Shown: one piece after another, positions 39,601-49,205 of the stretch
Position numbering within the stretch: position 1 is the first letter of the stretch
Layout of the letters: the number at the start of each line of letters is the position of its first letter
Translations under genes and position numbers: made by a program
Origin: Rhizobium jaguaris
GTDB taxonomy: Bacteria; Pseudomonadota; Alphaproteobacteria; Rhizobiales; Rhizobiaceae
NCBI RefSeq assembly: GCF_003627755.1
Contig: NZ_CP032694.1
Location: 1,541,501 to 1,605,500, forward strand
Length of the DNA stretch: 64,000 nt
Direction of reading: 5' to 3'
Notes under the pieces: model-generated
The model's input: only the letters and a program-made list of their open reading frames with translations
What the model was told of the DNA's origin: nothing
Databases searched by the model: none

Positions 39601-40119
39601 ATGATGAACACGAAAATCAAGCCGCAGGCAGTTGCGAATGCTCGGGACCAGCAGATCGAAGATATCCGTGGTCTCTATATGGAATCGCTCCACCTCGTGG
39701 AGCGCCTCCACCGCCGTCTCCTCGATGTTATCAAGGACGAGTTCGACCGCCAAGGCCGCGACGACGTCAACGCCGTCCAGGCGCTGCTCCTTTTCAACAT
39801 CGGCAATTCAGAACTGACCGCCGGCGAACTGCGCTCTCGCGGTTTCTATCTCGGCTCCAACGTTTCCTACAACGTCAAGAAGCTGGTCGACCTCGGCTTC
39901 ATCAACCATCAGCGCTCGCGCATCGACCGCCGCTCGGTTCGCATCAGCCTGACGGAAACCGGCCAGGACATCGCCGAAACCGTCGCCAAGCTCTACGAGC
40001 GCCACATCGCCTCCATCGACAAGGTCGGCGGCATCGGCACGGACGAGTTCACTCAGATGAACAAGCTCCTGCAGCGTCTGGACCGCTTCTGGAACGACCA
40101 GATTTTGTATCGCCTGTAA
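39601..40119 (+). CDS. ldtR: MarR-family regulator LdtR
   Basis: A 172-residue winged-helix regulator of the LdtR type, described in Liberibacter and Sinorhizobium as an activator of an L,D-transpeptidase gene and of stress tolerance. Features are the helical N-terminus (IRGLYMESLHLVERLHRRLL), the recognition helix region TAGELRSRGFYLGSNVSYNVKK and the wing SRIDRRSVRISLTETG. In related genomes the L,D-transpeptidase gene is its direct neighbour. Here an IS110-family element now lies between them. Confidence 0.88.
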   Translation: MMNTKIKPQAVANARDQQIEDIRGLYMESLHLVERLHRRLLDVIKDEFDRQGRDDVNAVQALLLFNIGNSELTAGELRSRGFYLGSNVSYNVKKLVDLGFINHQRSRIDRRSVRISLTETGQDIAETVAKLYERHIASIDKVGGIGTDEFTQMNKLLQRLDRFWNDQILYRL

Positions 40120-40159
40120 TTAACGGCGGCAGATCTACGACACGACTCTCCAGTAGAAT

Positions 40160-40190
40160 AAGCCGGATACGTTCCCTGCGTGTCCGGCTT
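40160..40190 (+). terminator. hairpin after ldtR
   Basis: AAGCCGGA (40160-40167) pairs with TCCGGCTT (40183-40190), with an inner CG/CG closing pair. The downstream T content is modest (GCTCTTGTC). Probably the native ldtR terminator. Confidence 0.55.
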
Positions 40191-40437
40191 GCTCTTGTCA
40201 GAGCGAGGATAGTACTCGTACTGGCTGTGGGCTTTTTGCCACGTCCCGCCGTGACCTTGCGGTGCACAACAGCATCCGCGCCATCTGTGCCATTGACGCC
40301 AAAGTATCAGGCGCTATTAACCTCGCCCATCTAGACTAAATGTTCGCCTGGGACCGGGTGACCCGTCTCACAATATGCAGGTATCGAGGGTTGCGAGAGC
40401 GATGCCCTCGTAGAGCCTCATGCATAGGAGACGGGCC

Positions 40438-41541
40438 ATGGACGAGACTATCACATATGTCGGATTGGATGTTCACAAAGAGACGATCGCGGTGGCGCTC
40501 GCTGACGGCGGTGGGCGCGGTGACGCGCGCGCGTTTGGCCAGATCGTCAATACGCCAACGGCCTTGACCCGCATGCTGGCCAAGCTTTCGCAGCCGGGTC
40601 GGACATTGAAGTTTTGCTACGAAGCGGGACCTTGCGGCTACGGCATTCAGCGGCAACTGTCTGCCGCAGGTCATGATTGCGTGGTCGTCGCCCCTTCTTT
40701 GATCCCGCACAAACCAGGCGATCGCATCAAGACAGACCGTCGGGATGCCAACAATCTGGCAAGACTTCATCGCGCTAGAGAACTGAGCGCTGTTTGGATA
40801 CCAGATACAGCCCATGAGGCGATGCGTGATCTGGTTCGGGCACGGCTTGCCGCTGTGCGCAGCTTGCGGCAAGCGCGCCAGCAGCTCAGCGGATTTCTGC
40901 TTCGTCATGGCTTTCACTACAGCCGGCCGGCCTGGACGCAGATGCACCGCCGTTGGTTGGCCGGTCTTTGCTTTGAACAGCCAATCCACCAAATCGTTCT
41001 CCAGGATCACATCGCCACAATCGAGGCGGCAACTGAGCGGCGGGATCGGCTGACGAAGCAGATCGAGACCATGTTGAGTGACTGGTCATTGGCTCCGGTG
41101 GTCGTCGCGCTGCAATCACTGCGCGGCATGGCTCTGGTGACGGCCGCTACGATGATTGCCGAATTGGGCGATCTCAGCCGCTTCACAAACCCGCGCCAAT
41201 TAATGGCCTATCTCGGGCTGGTACCATCGGAGCATTCAAGCGGTGGAACTCGGCGGCAGGGCGGCATTACAAAAGCAGGCAATACAACGGCGCGTCGAAT
41301 GCTGATTGAAGCCGCTTGGAGTTATCGGTTTCCCGCAAAGATCAGCCGTGATCAGTTGATCCGCCAGGAGCAGCTCCCAAAAGCGATCCGCGACACGGCA
41401 TGGAAGGCGCAGGAGCGGCTGTGCGGCCGCTATCGCAAGCTCACGAAGGCCGGAAAGCCGGCAACGACCGTAACCACGGCGATCGCTCGCGAATTATCCG
41501 GATTCGTCTGGGCGATTGCATGCCAGGTCTCACCGCGTTGA
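40438..41541 (+). CDS. IS110-family transposase (DEDD recombinase)
   Basis: A 367-residue transposase that appears intact. The N-terminal RuvC-like DEDD domain shows Asp in YVGLDVHKETIAVAL, Glu in FCYEAGPCGYG and the Asp pair in KTDRRDANNLARL. The C-terminal Transposase_20 domain shows LRGMALVTAATMIAELGDL, the conserved Ser in PSEHSSGGTRRQGGITKAGN and the ARRMLIEAAWSYR tail. Start at 40438 with AGGAG seven bases before. These enzymes work with an element-encoded bridge RNA to choose their target. Confidence 0.93.
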   Translation: MDETITYVGLDVHKETIAVALADGGGRGDARAFGQIVNTPTALTRMLAKLSQPGRTLKFCYEAGPCGYGIQRQLSAAGHDCVVVAPSLIPHKPGDRIKTDRRDANNLARLHRARELSAVWIPDTAHEAMRDLVRARLAAVRSLRQARQQLSGFLLRHGFHYSRPAWTQMHRRWLAGLCFEQPIHQIVLQDHIATIEAATERRDRLTKQIETMLSDWSLAPVVVALQSLRGMALVTAATMIAELGDLSRFTNPRQLMAYLGLVPSEHSSGGTRRQGGITKAGNTTARRMLIEAAWSYRFPAKISRDQLIRQEQLPKAIRDTAWKAQERLCGRYRKLTKAGKPATTVTTAIARELSGFVWAIACQVSPR

Positions 41542-41544
41542 GTA

Positions 41545-41850
41545 TAGCTCAATCCTGAACTCAACAAGGAGGACAGAAGAGTCAAAAAGCCATATGCGCC
41601 TGGGCAAGGCTGGGGGCACGGTCACGGCAGGAGAACCCTCGATTCCACTATCAGCCGGTTACATTCCGACGCTGCGAACTAGACAGAGGAAGCTCCGCGA
41701 CGCATCAGGTCCGGCGGTAACCAACCCGCGCATCAGAGCATGATCAACCGTCGTTATATGACCGTGCTTCCTGCTTTCCCCAGGATGCATCCACACCAAA
41801 CGAAACGCCCTGACGACAGGGCGACGATTTTTCTATTCCTGCATCTTGTA
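41545..41850 (+). ncRNA. candidate bridge RNA region of the IS element
   Basis: The non-coding right part of the IS contains pairing segments such as GGTTAC (41657-41662) with GTAACC (41717-41722), and GCCCTG-ACGA-CAGGGC at about 41807-41822 followed by a T-rich stretch. In IS1111-group elements the bridge RNA is encoded downstream of the transposase. No exact RNA ends can be given from sequence alone. Confidence 0.4.
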
Positions 41851-42176
41851 AGGGCGAACATGAGAGTGGTATTTTAGCAACGCAAAAAGGTGGTTCTTCC
41901 GCTACGGCAGGCCAAAGCAAGTTTCATGCCGGGCGACACGAATTGGCCATATTGCTATGACAGCGGAAACGAACGGCAAACGGCGCTTTTCAAGTCTTGA
42001 TCTTCATGCCTTAGCGCTTTGGGCTCGCAACATTGTGATGGTCCGGAGCGAAGTTTTTGTGGTGCTTTAAGGCGTTGGATTGATAGTGAGCTGCGTTACT
42101 TGGAGCGAGCTGCTGAATTTACTGCTTTCTCTCTTGGCTGCGGATGAAATCGATCGCAGCGTCGAACGGTAGGGAT

Positions 42177-43488
42177 ATGTCGAAGAAAAACGGAATTGAA
42201 CCTTTCTCGCGCCGCTCCTTCCTGCGGTCTGCGGCAACTTTTGGCGTGGCAGCTTTGGCAGCTCCGGCAATTGCACAGGACCAGACGCCTCTCGATGCGC
42301 TGATCAATAATCGTGCCCGCGGCAATTGGGACGATCAGTTCGATGCGAAGGCCGCCGCGCGTACCGCCGCAGCGGTTGTTTCCAACACGCCGATCCTCGG
42401 GCCAGATTCCGTACCGAACATCCAGCAAGCGATCGCCCAGTATCAGAGCATCGTTGCCAATGGCGGCTGGCCGCAGATCAACCCGACGAGCCAGCAGCCG
42501 CTTCAGCTCGGCGCTACTGATCCTGCCGTGCAAGCGCTACGTCAGCATCTGATGATAACCGGCGACCTGCCGCGTGGGGCAGGCATGTCGTCTTCCTTCG
42601 ACTCCTATGTCGACGGCGCCGTCAAGCGCTTCCAGGCTCGCCACGGCCTGCCGCCGGATGGCGTTCTCGGCGAATTCACGCTGAAGGCGTTGAATATCCC
42701 GGTTGATGTTCGCCTGCAGCAATTGAACACCAACCTCGTTCGCCTGCAGACTTTCCCGGCCGATCTCGGCCGCCGTCACGTCATGGTCAACGTCCCGGCG
42801 ACCTATGTCGAAGCCGTGGAGGATGGCCAGGTGGCGCTGCGCCATGAGGCGATCGTCGGCCGCCTCTCACGCCCGACGCACCTCATCAATTCAAAGATCT
42901 ACGAGGTCATCCTCAACCCTTACTGGACGGCACCGCGCTCGATCATCGTCAAGGACATCGTGCCGCTGATGCGCAAGGATCCGACCTATCTGAAGAAGAG
43001 CAATATCCGCCTTCTCGACGGCAAGGGTAACGAAGTTGCACCTGAGACGATCGACTGGAATTCGGACAAGGCGCCGGATCTGATGTTCCGCCAGGATCCG
43101 GGCAAGCTGAACGCTATGGCGTCCACGAAAATCAACTTCCATAACCCCAATAACGAATATGCACGACACGCCGGAGCAGGGCTTGTTCAACAAGCTGATG
43201 CGTTTCGACAGCTCGGGCTGTGTGCGCGTTCAGAACGTGCGCGACTTGGCGACCTGGCTGCTGGCCGAAACGCCGGGTTGGCCGCGCCAGCACATCGAGC
43301 AGGTCATCTCCACTCGCGTCAACACGCCGATCACATTGGCGACGGAAGTCCCAGTCTATTTCGTCTATATTTCCGCCTGGGGCGCTGCCGACGGCATCGT
43401 TCAGTTCCGCGACGATATCTACCAGCTCGACGGCAATTCCGAGTTGGCGCTGGATACGACGCAGGGCATGGAGCAGCCGGTTCAATAA
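42177..43488 (+). pseudogene. L,D-transpeptidase (LdtP-like, YkuD domain), frameshifted
   Basis: About 438 residues once the frame is repaired. It begins with a twin-arginine signal (RRSFLRSAATFGVAALAAP), then a scaffold region, a peptidoglycan-binding domain (YVDGAVKRFQARHGLPPDG) near residues 140-175, and a YkuD catalytic domain. The first frame fails after HNPNNEY near 43158. The second continues HDTPEQGLFNKLMRFDSSGC with the catalytic His and Cys, then VRVQNVRDLATW to the stop at 43488. Two bases (AT, from TATATG) are missing. It makes 3-3 peptidoglycan cross-links or attaches proteins in the periplasm and is the expected target of LdtR. Confidence 0.85.
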
Positions 43489-43578
43489 TCGGCCTGATTG
43501 CCACCGACATTCGGAAAAGCCGCGTCTTCGGATGCGGCTTTCGCGTATCGGGTAGCAACGGCCACTGGATTTAACCGC

Positions 43579-44004
43579 CTACTTGTGTTTGCCGCCACCG
43601 TGTCCTTTTGCAGAGGATGCGCTAGACCGGTTGCCTGTGATGGTTGGGTCCGCCGGTGCAGAATTGTCCTCTATCAATGCGTTGGCTTGATACCCCTGCA
43701 CATCTGCCTTCTTCAGGCCGGCATTACCTTCGCCAGTCGTGCAGCTATAGGAGGTGGAAAGGCCGTTCCGGATGAGGGTGTCGCTACCGGGGCCATTGTG
43801 AACGAAGACCATGTCGTGTCCGACAAGACGCGCCGTCTTCTTGGAGAGTTGCTCCTTCTTCATTTGAAAGAAGGTACCGTCGATTTCAATGATTTGCTTC
43901 TGCCACATCACACGAAGATGCGGTTTTCCATCGCATTCCTGAAAGGCGTGGGCAGTGTCGCACGCGAAGCCTGCAATAAGAAACAAAATCACTATGAGGC
44001 GCAC
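43579..44004 (-). CDS. exported hypothetical protein
   Basis: A 141-residue protein with a signal peptide (MRLIVILFLIAGFACDTAHA). I do not recognise a family. Two Cys residues in the mature part (QECDG and YSCTTGEG) could form a disulphide, and the C-terminus is basic and glycine-rich (SAKGHGGGKHK). It lies convergent with ldtP and divergent from glyA. Confidence 0.65.
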   Translation of the reverse strand: MRLIVILFLIAGFACDTAHAFQECDGKPHLRVMWQKQIIEIDGTFFQMKKEQLSKKTARLVGHDMVFVHNGPGSDTLIRNGLSTSYSCTTGEGNAGLKKADVQGYQANALIEDNSAPADPTITGNRSSASSAKGHGGGKHK

Positions 44005-44331
44005 CTTCGATCCCTCCGTGATTTTTACTTCGGGGACAATAAATTGTGCTTGGCGTATATTAAATTATAAAGCCGACACACCGTAAAGTACCTCACGGTG
44101 ATTAGTCCAAAGAGACGGCATGAGGAAGAACTGCGCCCGGAGACCGTTGTTCTGGCGGGAGTCGATCGGTATTTGGAGCTGGTGGCAGTTGCTACCTAAT
44201 TGCGCTTTTTCGCTTGCTGAAGGCGTTCATCGTAGAATGCCCAGCAAATGTCGCTGATCGTATTGCTCTCGGGCGACCCTGACGCTAATACCGTCTCCAT
44301 TGCCGTTCCGGCCCGTTCAGGAGCTTCCACG
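44005..44331. promoter_or_regulatory. glyA upstream region
   Basis: A 327-base divergent gap. CACCGT/ACGGTG (about 44081-44102) forms a small hairpin, and the region before it is AT-rich. The GGAGC at 44321 serves as the glyA ribosome site. I see no recognisable riboswitch and no gene. Confidence 0.35.
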
Positions 44332-45630
44332 ATGACCAATGCTTCCACCGAACCCTTCTTCAATCGCTCGCTTGCCGATACCGATCCGGAAATCTTTGGC
44401 GCGATCAATAAGGAATTGGGTCGTCAGCGGCATGAGATCGAGCTGATCGCCTCGGAAAACATCGTTTCCCGCGCCGTATTGGAAGCGCAGGGTTCGATCA
44501 TGACGAACAAATACGCCGAGGGTTATCCGGGCAAGCGCTATTATGGCGGCTGCCAGTTCGTCGATATCGCCGAAGAACTCGCCATCGAGCGCGCCAAGAA
44601 GCTGTTCGGCGTCAATTTCGCCAATGTTCAGCCGAATTCCGGTTCGCAGATGAACCAGGCAGTCTTCTTGGCGCTGCTGCAGCCGGGCGACACGTTCATG
44701 GGTCTCGATCTCAATTCGGGCGGTCATCTGACGCATGGTTCGCCGGTCAACATGTCCGGCAAGTGGTTCAACGTCGTTTCCTACGGTGTGCGCGAAGGCG
44801 ACAACCTGCTCGACATGGATGCGGTTCAGCGCAAGGCCGAAGAGCATAAGCCGAAGCTCATCATTGCCGGCGGCACCGCATATTCCCGCATCTGGGACTG
44901 GAAGCGCTTCCGTGAGATCGCCGATAGCGTCGGCGCCTACCTGATGGTCGACATGGCCCATATTGCCGGCCTCGTTGCCGGTGGCCAGCATCCGTCGCCG
45001 TTCCCGCATTGCCATGTTGCAACGACCACGACCCACAAGTCGCTGCGTGGCCCACGCGGCGGCATGATCCTTACCAATGACGAGGATCTGGCAAAGAAGT
45101 TTAATTCGGCCGTGTTCCCCGGCCTGCAGGGCGGCCCGCTGATGCACGTCATCGCTGCCAAGGCCGTGGCGCTCGGCGAAGCGCTGCAGCCGGAATTCAA
45201 GGAATATACCGCGCAGATCGTCAAGAATGCTAAGGCGCTTGCCGAAACGCTGATCGCCGGCGGACTCGACGTCGTTTCCGGCGGCACGGACAATCACCTG
45301 ATGCTGGTCGACCTGCGCAAGAAGAACGCCACTGGCAAGCGCGCCGAGGCCGCTCTCGGCCGCGCCTACGTGACCTGCAACAAAAACGGCATCCCGTTCG
45401 ACCCGGAAAAGCCCTTCGTCACGTCCGGCGTTCGTCTCGGTACGCCGGCCGGCACGACGCGCGGTTTCAAGGAAGCCGAATTCCGCGAGATCGGCAATCT
45501 CATCATCGAAGTGCTCGATGGCCTGAAGGTCGCCAATTCCGATGAAGGCAATGCCGCCGTCGAGGCCGCAGTGCGCGAGAAGGTGGTCAATCTCACCGGC
45601 CGCTTCCCCATGTACGGCTACATGGGCTGA
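44332..45630 (+). CDS. glyA: serine hydroxymethyltransferase
   Basis: A 432-residue PLP enzyme that converts serine and tetrahydrofolate to glycine and 5,10-methylene-THF. The N-terminal [31 protein letters not shown], the PLP-binding Lys in [14 protein letters not shown] and the C-terminal [12 protein letters not shown] are all present. I chose the ATG at 44332 with AGGAGC ten bases upstream; the in-frame extension from 44248 is not protein-like. It starts the glyA-nrdR-ribD-ribE unit. Confidence 0.97.
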   Translation: MTNASTEPFFNRSLADTDPEIFGAINKELGRQRHEIELIASENIVSRAVLEAQGSIMTNKYAEGYPGKRYYGGCQFVDIAEELAIERAKKLFGVNFANVQPNSGSQMNQAVFLALLQPGDTFMGLDLNSGGHLTHGSPVNMSGKWFNVVSYGVREGDNLLDMDAVQRKAEEHKPKLIIAGGTAYSRIWDWKRFREIADSVGAYLMVDMAHIAGLVAGGQHPSPFPHCHVATTTTHKSLRGPRGGMILTNDEDLAKKFNSAVFPGLQGGPLMHVIAAKAVALGEALQPEFKEYTAQIVKNAKALAETLIAGGLDVVSGGTDNHLMLVDLRKKNATGKRAEAALGRAYVTCNKNGIPFDPEKPFVTSGVRLGTPAGTTRGFKEAEFREIGNLIIEVLDGLKVANSDEGNAAVEAAVREKVVNLTGRFPMYGYMG

Positions 45631-45639
45631 GGAGACCGC

Positions 45640-46116
45640 ATGCGCTGCCCTTATTGCGGTTCGGAAGATACCCAGGTCAAGGATTCGCGCCCGGCGGAGG
45701 ATAACACCTCCATCCGCCGGCGGCGCATCTGTCCGGATTGCGGCGGCCGTTTCACCACCTTCGAGCGCGTGCAACTGCGCGAGCTGATGGTTATCAAGAA
45801 AACCGGCCGAAAGGTGCCCTTCGATCGGGATAAGCTGGTGCGCTCCTTCGAGATCGCACTGCGCAAGCGCCCGGTCGACCGCGATCGTATCGAGCGTGCC
45901 GTCTCCGGGATCGTTCGCCGCCTGGAGAGCTCCGGCGAGACGGAAATCAGCTCCGAGCAGATCGGCCTGCAGGTGCTGGAAGCCCTGAAGAGCCTCGATG
46001 ACGTCGCCTTCGTGCGCTATGCTTCCGTCTATCGCGATTTCTCGCATGCGGAGGATTTCGAGCAGGTGATCACCGAAATCAATGCCAAGATCGCCCGCGA
46101 TCCGCTGGACACCTGA
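45640..46116 (+). CDS. nrdR: transcriptional repressor NrdR
   Basis: A 158-residue NrdR, which senses ATP/dATP and represses ribonucleotide reductase genes. An N-terminal zinc ribbon (CPYCG ... [12 protein letters not shown]) is followed by an ATP-cone domain ([20 protein letters not shown]). Nine bases separate it from glyA and two from ribD, so it is part of the same transcript. This order is widely conserved in alphaproteobacteria. Confidence 0.97.
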   Translation: MRCPYCGSEDTQVKDSRPAEDNTSIRRRRICPDCGGRFTTFERVQLRELMVIKKTGRKVPFDRDKLVRSFEIALRKRPVDRDRIERAVSGIVRRLESSGETEISSEQIGLQVLEALKSLDDVAFVRYASVYRDFSHAEDFEQVITEINAKIARDPLDT

Positions 46117-46118
46117 TC

Positions 46119-47228
46119 ATGGCGCCCCGGCCTGAGGACGAACGTTTCATGGCCGCGGCGATCCGCCTGTCGCGCTGGCATTTGGGTCTCACCTCTACCA
46201 ACCCGTCCGTCGGTTGCCTGGTCGTCAAGGACGGCACCGTCATCGGCCGCGCCGTAACAGCGCTTGGCGGCAGGCCGCATGCCGAGCCGCAGGCCTTGGC
46301 CGAGGCCGGCGAGGCGGCGAGGGGAGCCACCGCCTACGTCACGCTCGAGCCCTGTTCCCACTACGGCAAGACGCCGCCCTGCGCTGAGGCGCTCATTGCC
46401 TATGGTGTCGCCCGCGTCGTCATCAGCGTGACCGATCCCGATCAGCGTGTTTCCGGTCGCGGCATCGCGATGCTGCAGGATGCGGGGATCGAAGTCGATG
46501 CGGGTATTCTTGAGGAGGACGGCAGGCGCTCGCTTGCCGGCTATCTCATGCGTCAGACGAGAAACCGGCCGTATGTGACTCTCAAACTTGCCGTTTCCGC
46601 AGACGGGATGATCGGCAAAACGGGCGAGGGGCAGGTGCGCATCACGGGCGATATCGCCCGCGCCCAAGTGCAGGTCTTGCGCGCCGAAAGCGACGCCATC
46701 CTTGTCGGCATCGGCACTGCGATCGCGGATGACCCGGAACTGACCTGCCGTCTGCCGGGGCTGGAAGGCCGCACGCCGTTGCGTATCGTCATCGACGACC
46801 AGCTTCAGCTTCCGCTCGACAGCAAGCTCGTGAAGACTGCACAACGGTACGGGCTCATGGTCGTCGCCGGCGATCCGCCGCCCTTCGATCAAAATACCGA
46901 CAAGGCCTTCATAGGCCGCCGCGCCGCGCTGGATGCCGCCGGTGCCGAAGTGCTGCAATCCAATTCCAGCGAACCGGGAGAATTGCTTGAAGCGCTGGGG
47001 ACGCGGGGCATTTCTTCTCTATTGGTCGAAGGAGGAGCCAGGACGGCGCAGCGTTTTCTCGCCGCCGATCTCATCGACCGCATCCTTCTGTTCCAGGGGC
47101 CGGGTACGATCGGCGAGGGCGGTATTGAATCGCCGGTCACGAAGACCAATATCCCACCCAGTTTCAGACACATCCGCGCGAGCCGGTTTGGCGACGATCG
47201 CTGCGACGAATTTGAAAGAGGTTTTTAA
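46119..47228 (+). CDS. ribD: bifunctional riboflavin deaminase/reductase
   Basis: A 369-residue RibD that deaminates and then reduces the GTP-cyclohydrolase product in riboflavin synthesis. The zinc deaminase domain carries the HAE motif (GRPHAEPQALAEAG) and PCSHYGKTPPCAEAL. The reductase domain starts near residue 145 (RPYVTLKLAVSADGMIGK) and has LLVEGGARTAQRFL. Its stop overlaps the start of ribE by one base (TAATG). Confidence 0.95.
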   Translation: MAPRPEDERFMAAAIRLSRWHLGLTSTNPSVGCLVVKDGTVIGRAVTALGGRPHAEPQALAEAGEAARGATAYVTLEPCSHYGKTPPCAEALIAYGVARVVISVTDPDQRVSGRGIAMLQDAGIEVDAGILEEDGRRSLAGYLMRQTRNRPYVTLKLAVSADGMIGKTGEGQVRITGDIARAQVQVLRAESDAILVGIGTAIADDPELTCRLPGLEGRTPLRIVIDDQLQLPLDSKLVKTAQRYGLMVVAGDPPPFDQNTDKAFIGRRAALDAAGAEVLQSNSSEPGELLEALGTRGISSLLVEGGARTAQRFLAADLIDRILLFQGPGTIGEGGIESPVTKTNIPPSFRHIRASRFGDDRCDEFERGF

Positions 47229-47848
47229 TGTTTACCGGAATTGTCACCGATATCGGCAAGGTCGAATCGGTCTCGCCGCTCAAGGAAGGCATCAAGCTTC
47301 GCGTGGCAACAAATTACGATCCGGCAACGATCGATATGGGGGCCTCGATCTCCCATTCCGGCATTTGTCTGACGGTAACAGGCTTGCCAGAAGCCGGCAG
47401 CAACGGCCGCTGGTTTGAGGTAGAGGCTTGGGAGGAAGCCCTGCGGCTGACCACCATCGGCACCTGGGAGGCCGGCAGCAATATCAATCTCGAGCGCTCG
47501 CTGAAGATTGGCGACGAGCTCGGCGGCCACATCGTCTCCGGTCATGTCGACGGCAAGGCGGAGATCCTGTCAGTGACGGCGGAAGGCGACGCCACCCGTT
47601 TTCGTCTGCGCGCGCCTGGGCATCTCGCAAAATTCGTCGCTCCCAAGGGCTCGATCGCGCTCGACGGCACGTCGCTGACGGTAAACGCTGTCGACGGCAC
47701 GGATTTCGACGTGCTGCTGATCCGTCATACGCTGGAGGTCACCACCTGGGGTGAACGCAAGGCTGGCGATTTCGTCAATTTCGAAGTCGACACCATGGCC
47801 CGCTATGCCGCGCGACTGGCGGAATTTCCGGCTGCCCGCGAAAGCTGA
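47228..47848 (+). CDS. ribE: riboflavin synthase subunit alpha
   Basis: A 206-residue riboflavin synthase (called ribE or ribC in different species) that dismutates two 6,7-dimethyl-8-ribityllumazine molecules. Two similar lumazine-binding barrels are seen: MFTGIVTDIGKVESV with SHSGICLTV in the first, GHIVSGHVDGKAEIL with LDGTSLTVNAVD in the second. It ends the plus-strand unit, with a terminator 31 bases further on. Confidence 0.95.
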   Translation: MFTGIVTDIGKVESVSPLKEGIKLRVATNYDPATIDMGASISHSGICLTVTGLPEAGSNGRWFEVEAWEEALRLTTIGTWEAGSNINLERSLKIGDELGGHIVSGHVDGKAEILSVTAEGDATRFRLRAPGHLAKFVAPKGSIALDGTSLTVNAVDGTDFDVLLIRHTLEVTTWGERKAGDFVNFEVDTMARYAARLAEFPAARES

Positions 47849-47878
47849 TCCCGGACACCTCAATAATGCTCATTGTCC

Positions 47879-47907
47879 GCCGCCATCGGTTCGATGGCGG
47901 CGTTTTT
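47879..47907 (+). terminator. Rho-independent terminator of the glyA-ribE unit
   Basis: GCCGCCATCG (47879-47888) pairs with CGATGGCGGC (47892-47901), 10 perfect pairs, followed by GTTTTT. Confidence 0.9.
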
Positions 47908-47928
47908 GTGCGAGCACTTTTTCCGCCG

Positions 47929-48495
47929 TTACCGCTCGAACATGACGTTGGGCTTGTCCTTGTACATCACTTCGCCGATCCGGCGGAAACCGACCTTCTC
48001 CGCAACCCGCAGCGACGATGTATTTTCCGGATCGATGATGCAAGTCATACGCCGCCCAGAAAACTTCTCGTCGGCCCAGGCGATGGCCGCGCTGACGGCT
48101 TCCGTCGCATAGCCCTTGCCGTGCAGCGATGGTGTGATCCCCCAGCCGGCCTCCAATGTGCCCTCCGTGGTCGGGACCATGTCGCGGTGCAGGTCGAGAA
48201 AGCCGACTTCGCCGATGAAACGACCGCTGTGACGCTCTTCGACAGCGAAGAAACCAAAGCCGAGGTAATGCCACATGCCGGCATAACGCAACAGGCGCGA
48301 CCAGGCTTGTTCGCGTGTCGACGGCTCGCCGCCGATATAGCGGACGAGGTCTTCCTGCGTCCAGAAGGCCGCATAGTCCTCGAAATCCTCCAGCCGATGC
48401 GCGCGGAGAATGAGGCGTTCGGTCATCAATGTCGGAACCATGGTCATGGCGGGAGCAGCTTCCTTCCGGTCTACCATTTCTAGATTCATGCTCAT
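47929..48495 (-). CDS. GNAT family N-acetyltransferase (RimJ/RimL-like)
   Basis: About 188 residues. An N-terminal LMTERLILRAHRLEDFEDYA and the acetyl-CoA-binding GITPSLHGKGYATEAVSAAI (Q/R-x-x-G-x-G/A form) place it in the RimJ/RimL-like GNAT group that acetylates protein or small-molecule amines. The start at 48495 follows the stop of the cupin gene by five bases, so the two form a minus-strand pair inserted between ribE and ribH. Confidence 0.88.
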   Translation of the reverse strand: MSMNLEMVDRKEAAPAMTMVPTLMTERLILRAHRLEDFEDYAAFWTQEDLVRYIGGEPSTREQAWSRLLRYAGMWHYLGFGFFAVEERHSGRFIGEVGFLDLHRDMVPTTEGTLEAGWGITPSLHGKGYATEAVSAAIAWADEKFSGRRMTCIIDPENTSSLRVAEKVGFRRIGEVMYKDKPNVMFER

Positions 48496-48500
48496 TCGTT

Positions 48501-49004
48501 TCACGCTCCCGTTTCGCCGTCCCAATAGTCCACGGCGCCGCCCTCGCGCCCGATGAAGCTGAATCGCCGCGGCGTCTCGCCGGCGCGATTGGTCTTCGCC
48601 ATGAACTTGCCGGAGTCGGGATATTCGACAATCTCTGTCTGGGCCTTGGTCGAAATGACGAGATAGATCAGCACGCCCGGACCGATATTGATGAGCTGAT
48701 GGGCGGTTTCCTGACCGCCGGCGGGTGCTCCTAATACATCGCCTTTCGCGACCAGAATACGCTCGCTCCCGAAGCGATATTCGCCTTCGCCGTCGAGAAT
48801 GACGAAAAGCTCCTCCTCGACGTGGTGATTGTGAAATGGACAGCCGGATTTGCCGGGCGGCACTTCGTTATAGCTGATGCCGAGATCCTTCAGCCCGAGC
48901 AGCGCGCCGAAGGAGACATCGCTGCCCGCAAAAAATTCTCCCTGCTGCCAATGATCGAGCTGTAGCTCGCCAAGGTTGACAGCGTGTCTGGTTTTCTCCG
49001 TCAT
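48501..49004 (-). CDS. cupin domain-containing protein
   Basis: A 167-residue single-domain cupin. Cupin motif 1 is visible as GCPFHNHHVEEELFVILDGEGEY with metal-type His/Glu, and motif 2 as PAGGQETAHQLIN. Start at 49004 has a strong GGAGGA ribosome site. Function unknown: could be an isomerase, a dioxygenase or a sugar-binding protein. Transcribed with the GNAT gene. Confidence 0.88.
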   Translation of the reverse strand: MTEKTRHAVNLGELQLDHWQQGEFFAGSDVSFGALLGLKDLGISYNEVPPGKSGCPFHNHHVEEELFVILDGEGEYRFGSERILVAKGDVLGAPAGGQETAHQLINIGPGVLIYLVISTKAQTEIVEYPDSGKFMAKTNRAGETPRRFSFIGREGGAVDYWDGETGA

Positions 49005-49205
49005 CAGGTTCCTCCCTGCCAGTGCGAAATTATTAGCGAAGCGAGTGAGCTGGCGGAAGATACAATTTCTGGCACGCTTCAATGTTCCCCAAATCCGGAT
49101 CAGAATCAGCGCAGGCATCCGAAAAACACTTGCCAAGCGCGGCCCGCCGTGGTTTGACCCGCCCTTATCAAGGTGCTGCCCGCCCTCTCACTCAGCAGGT
49201 GACGT

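Larger units (their letters stand above)
40340..41861 (+). mobile_element. IS110-family (IS1111-like) insertion sequence
   Basis: About 1.52 kb. The ends carry ATGTTCGCC at 40340-40348 and its inverse GGCGAACAT at 41853-41861. Between them lie a 98-base left flank, one DEDD transposase gene and a 320-base right non-coding region. Long 3' non-coding sequence and short inverted repeats fit the IS1111 subgroup. I see no target-site duplication, as expected for this family. True outer ends may extend a few bases past the inverted repeats. Confidence 0.75.

Noticed and set aside
44005..44331. A riboswitch upstream of glyA
   Set aside because: Only a small hairpin is visible, without any consensus I could match.
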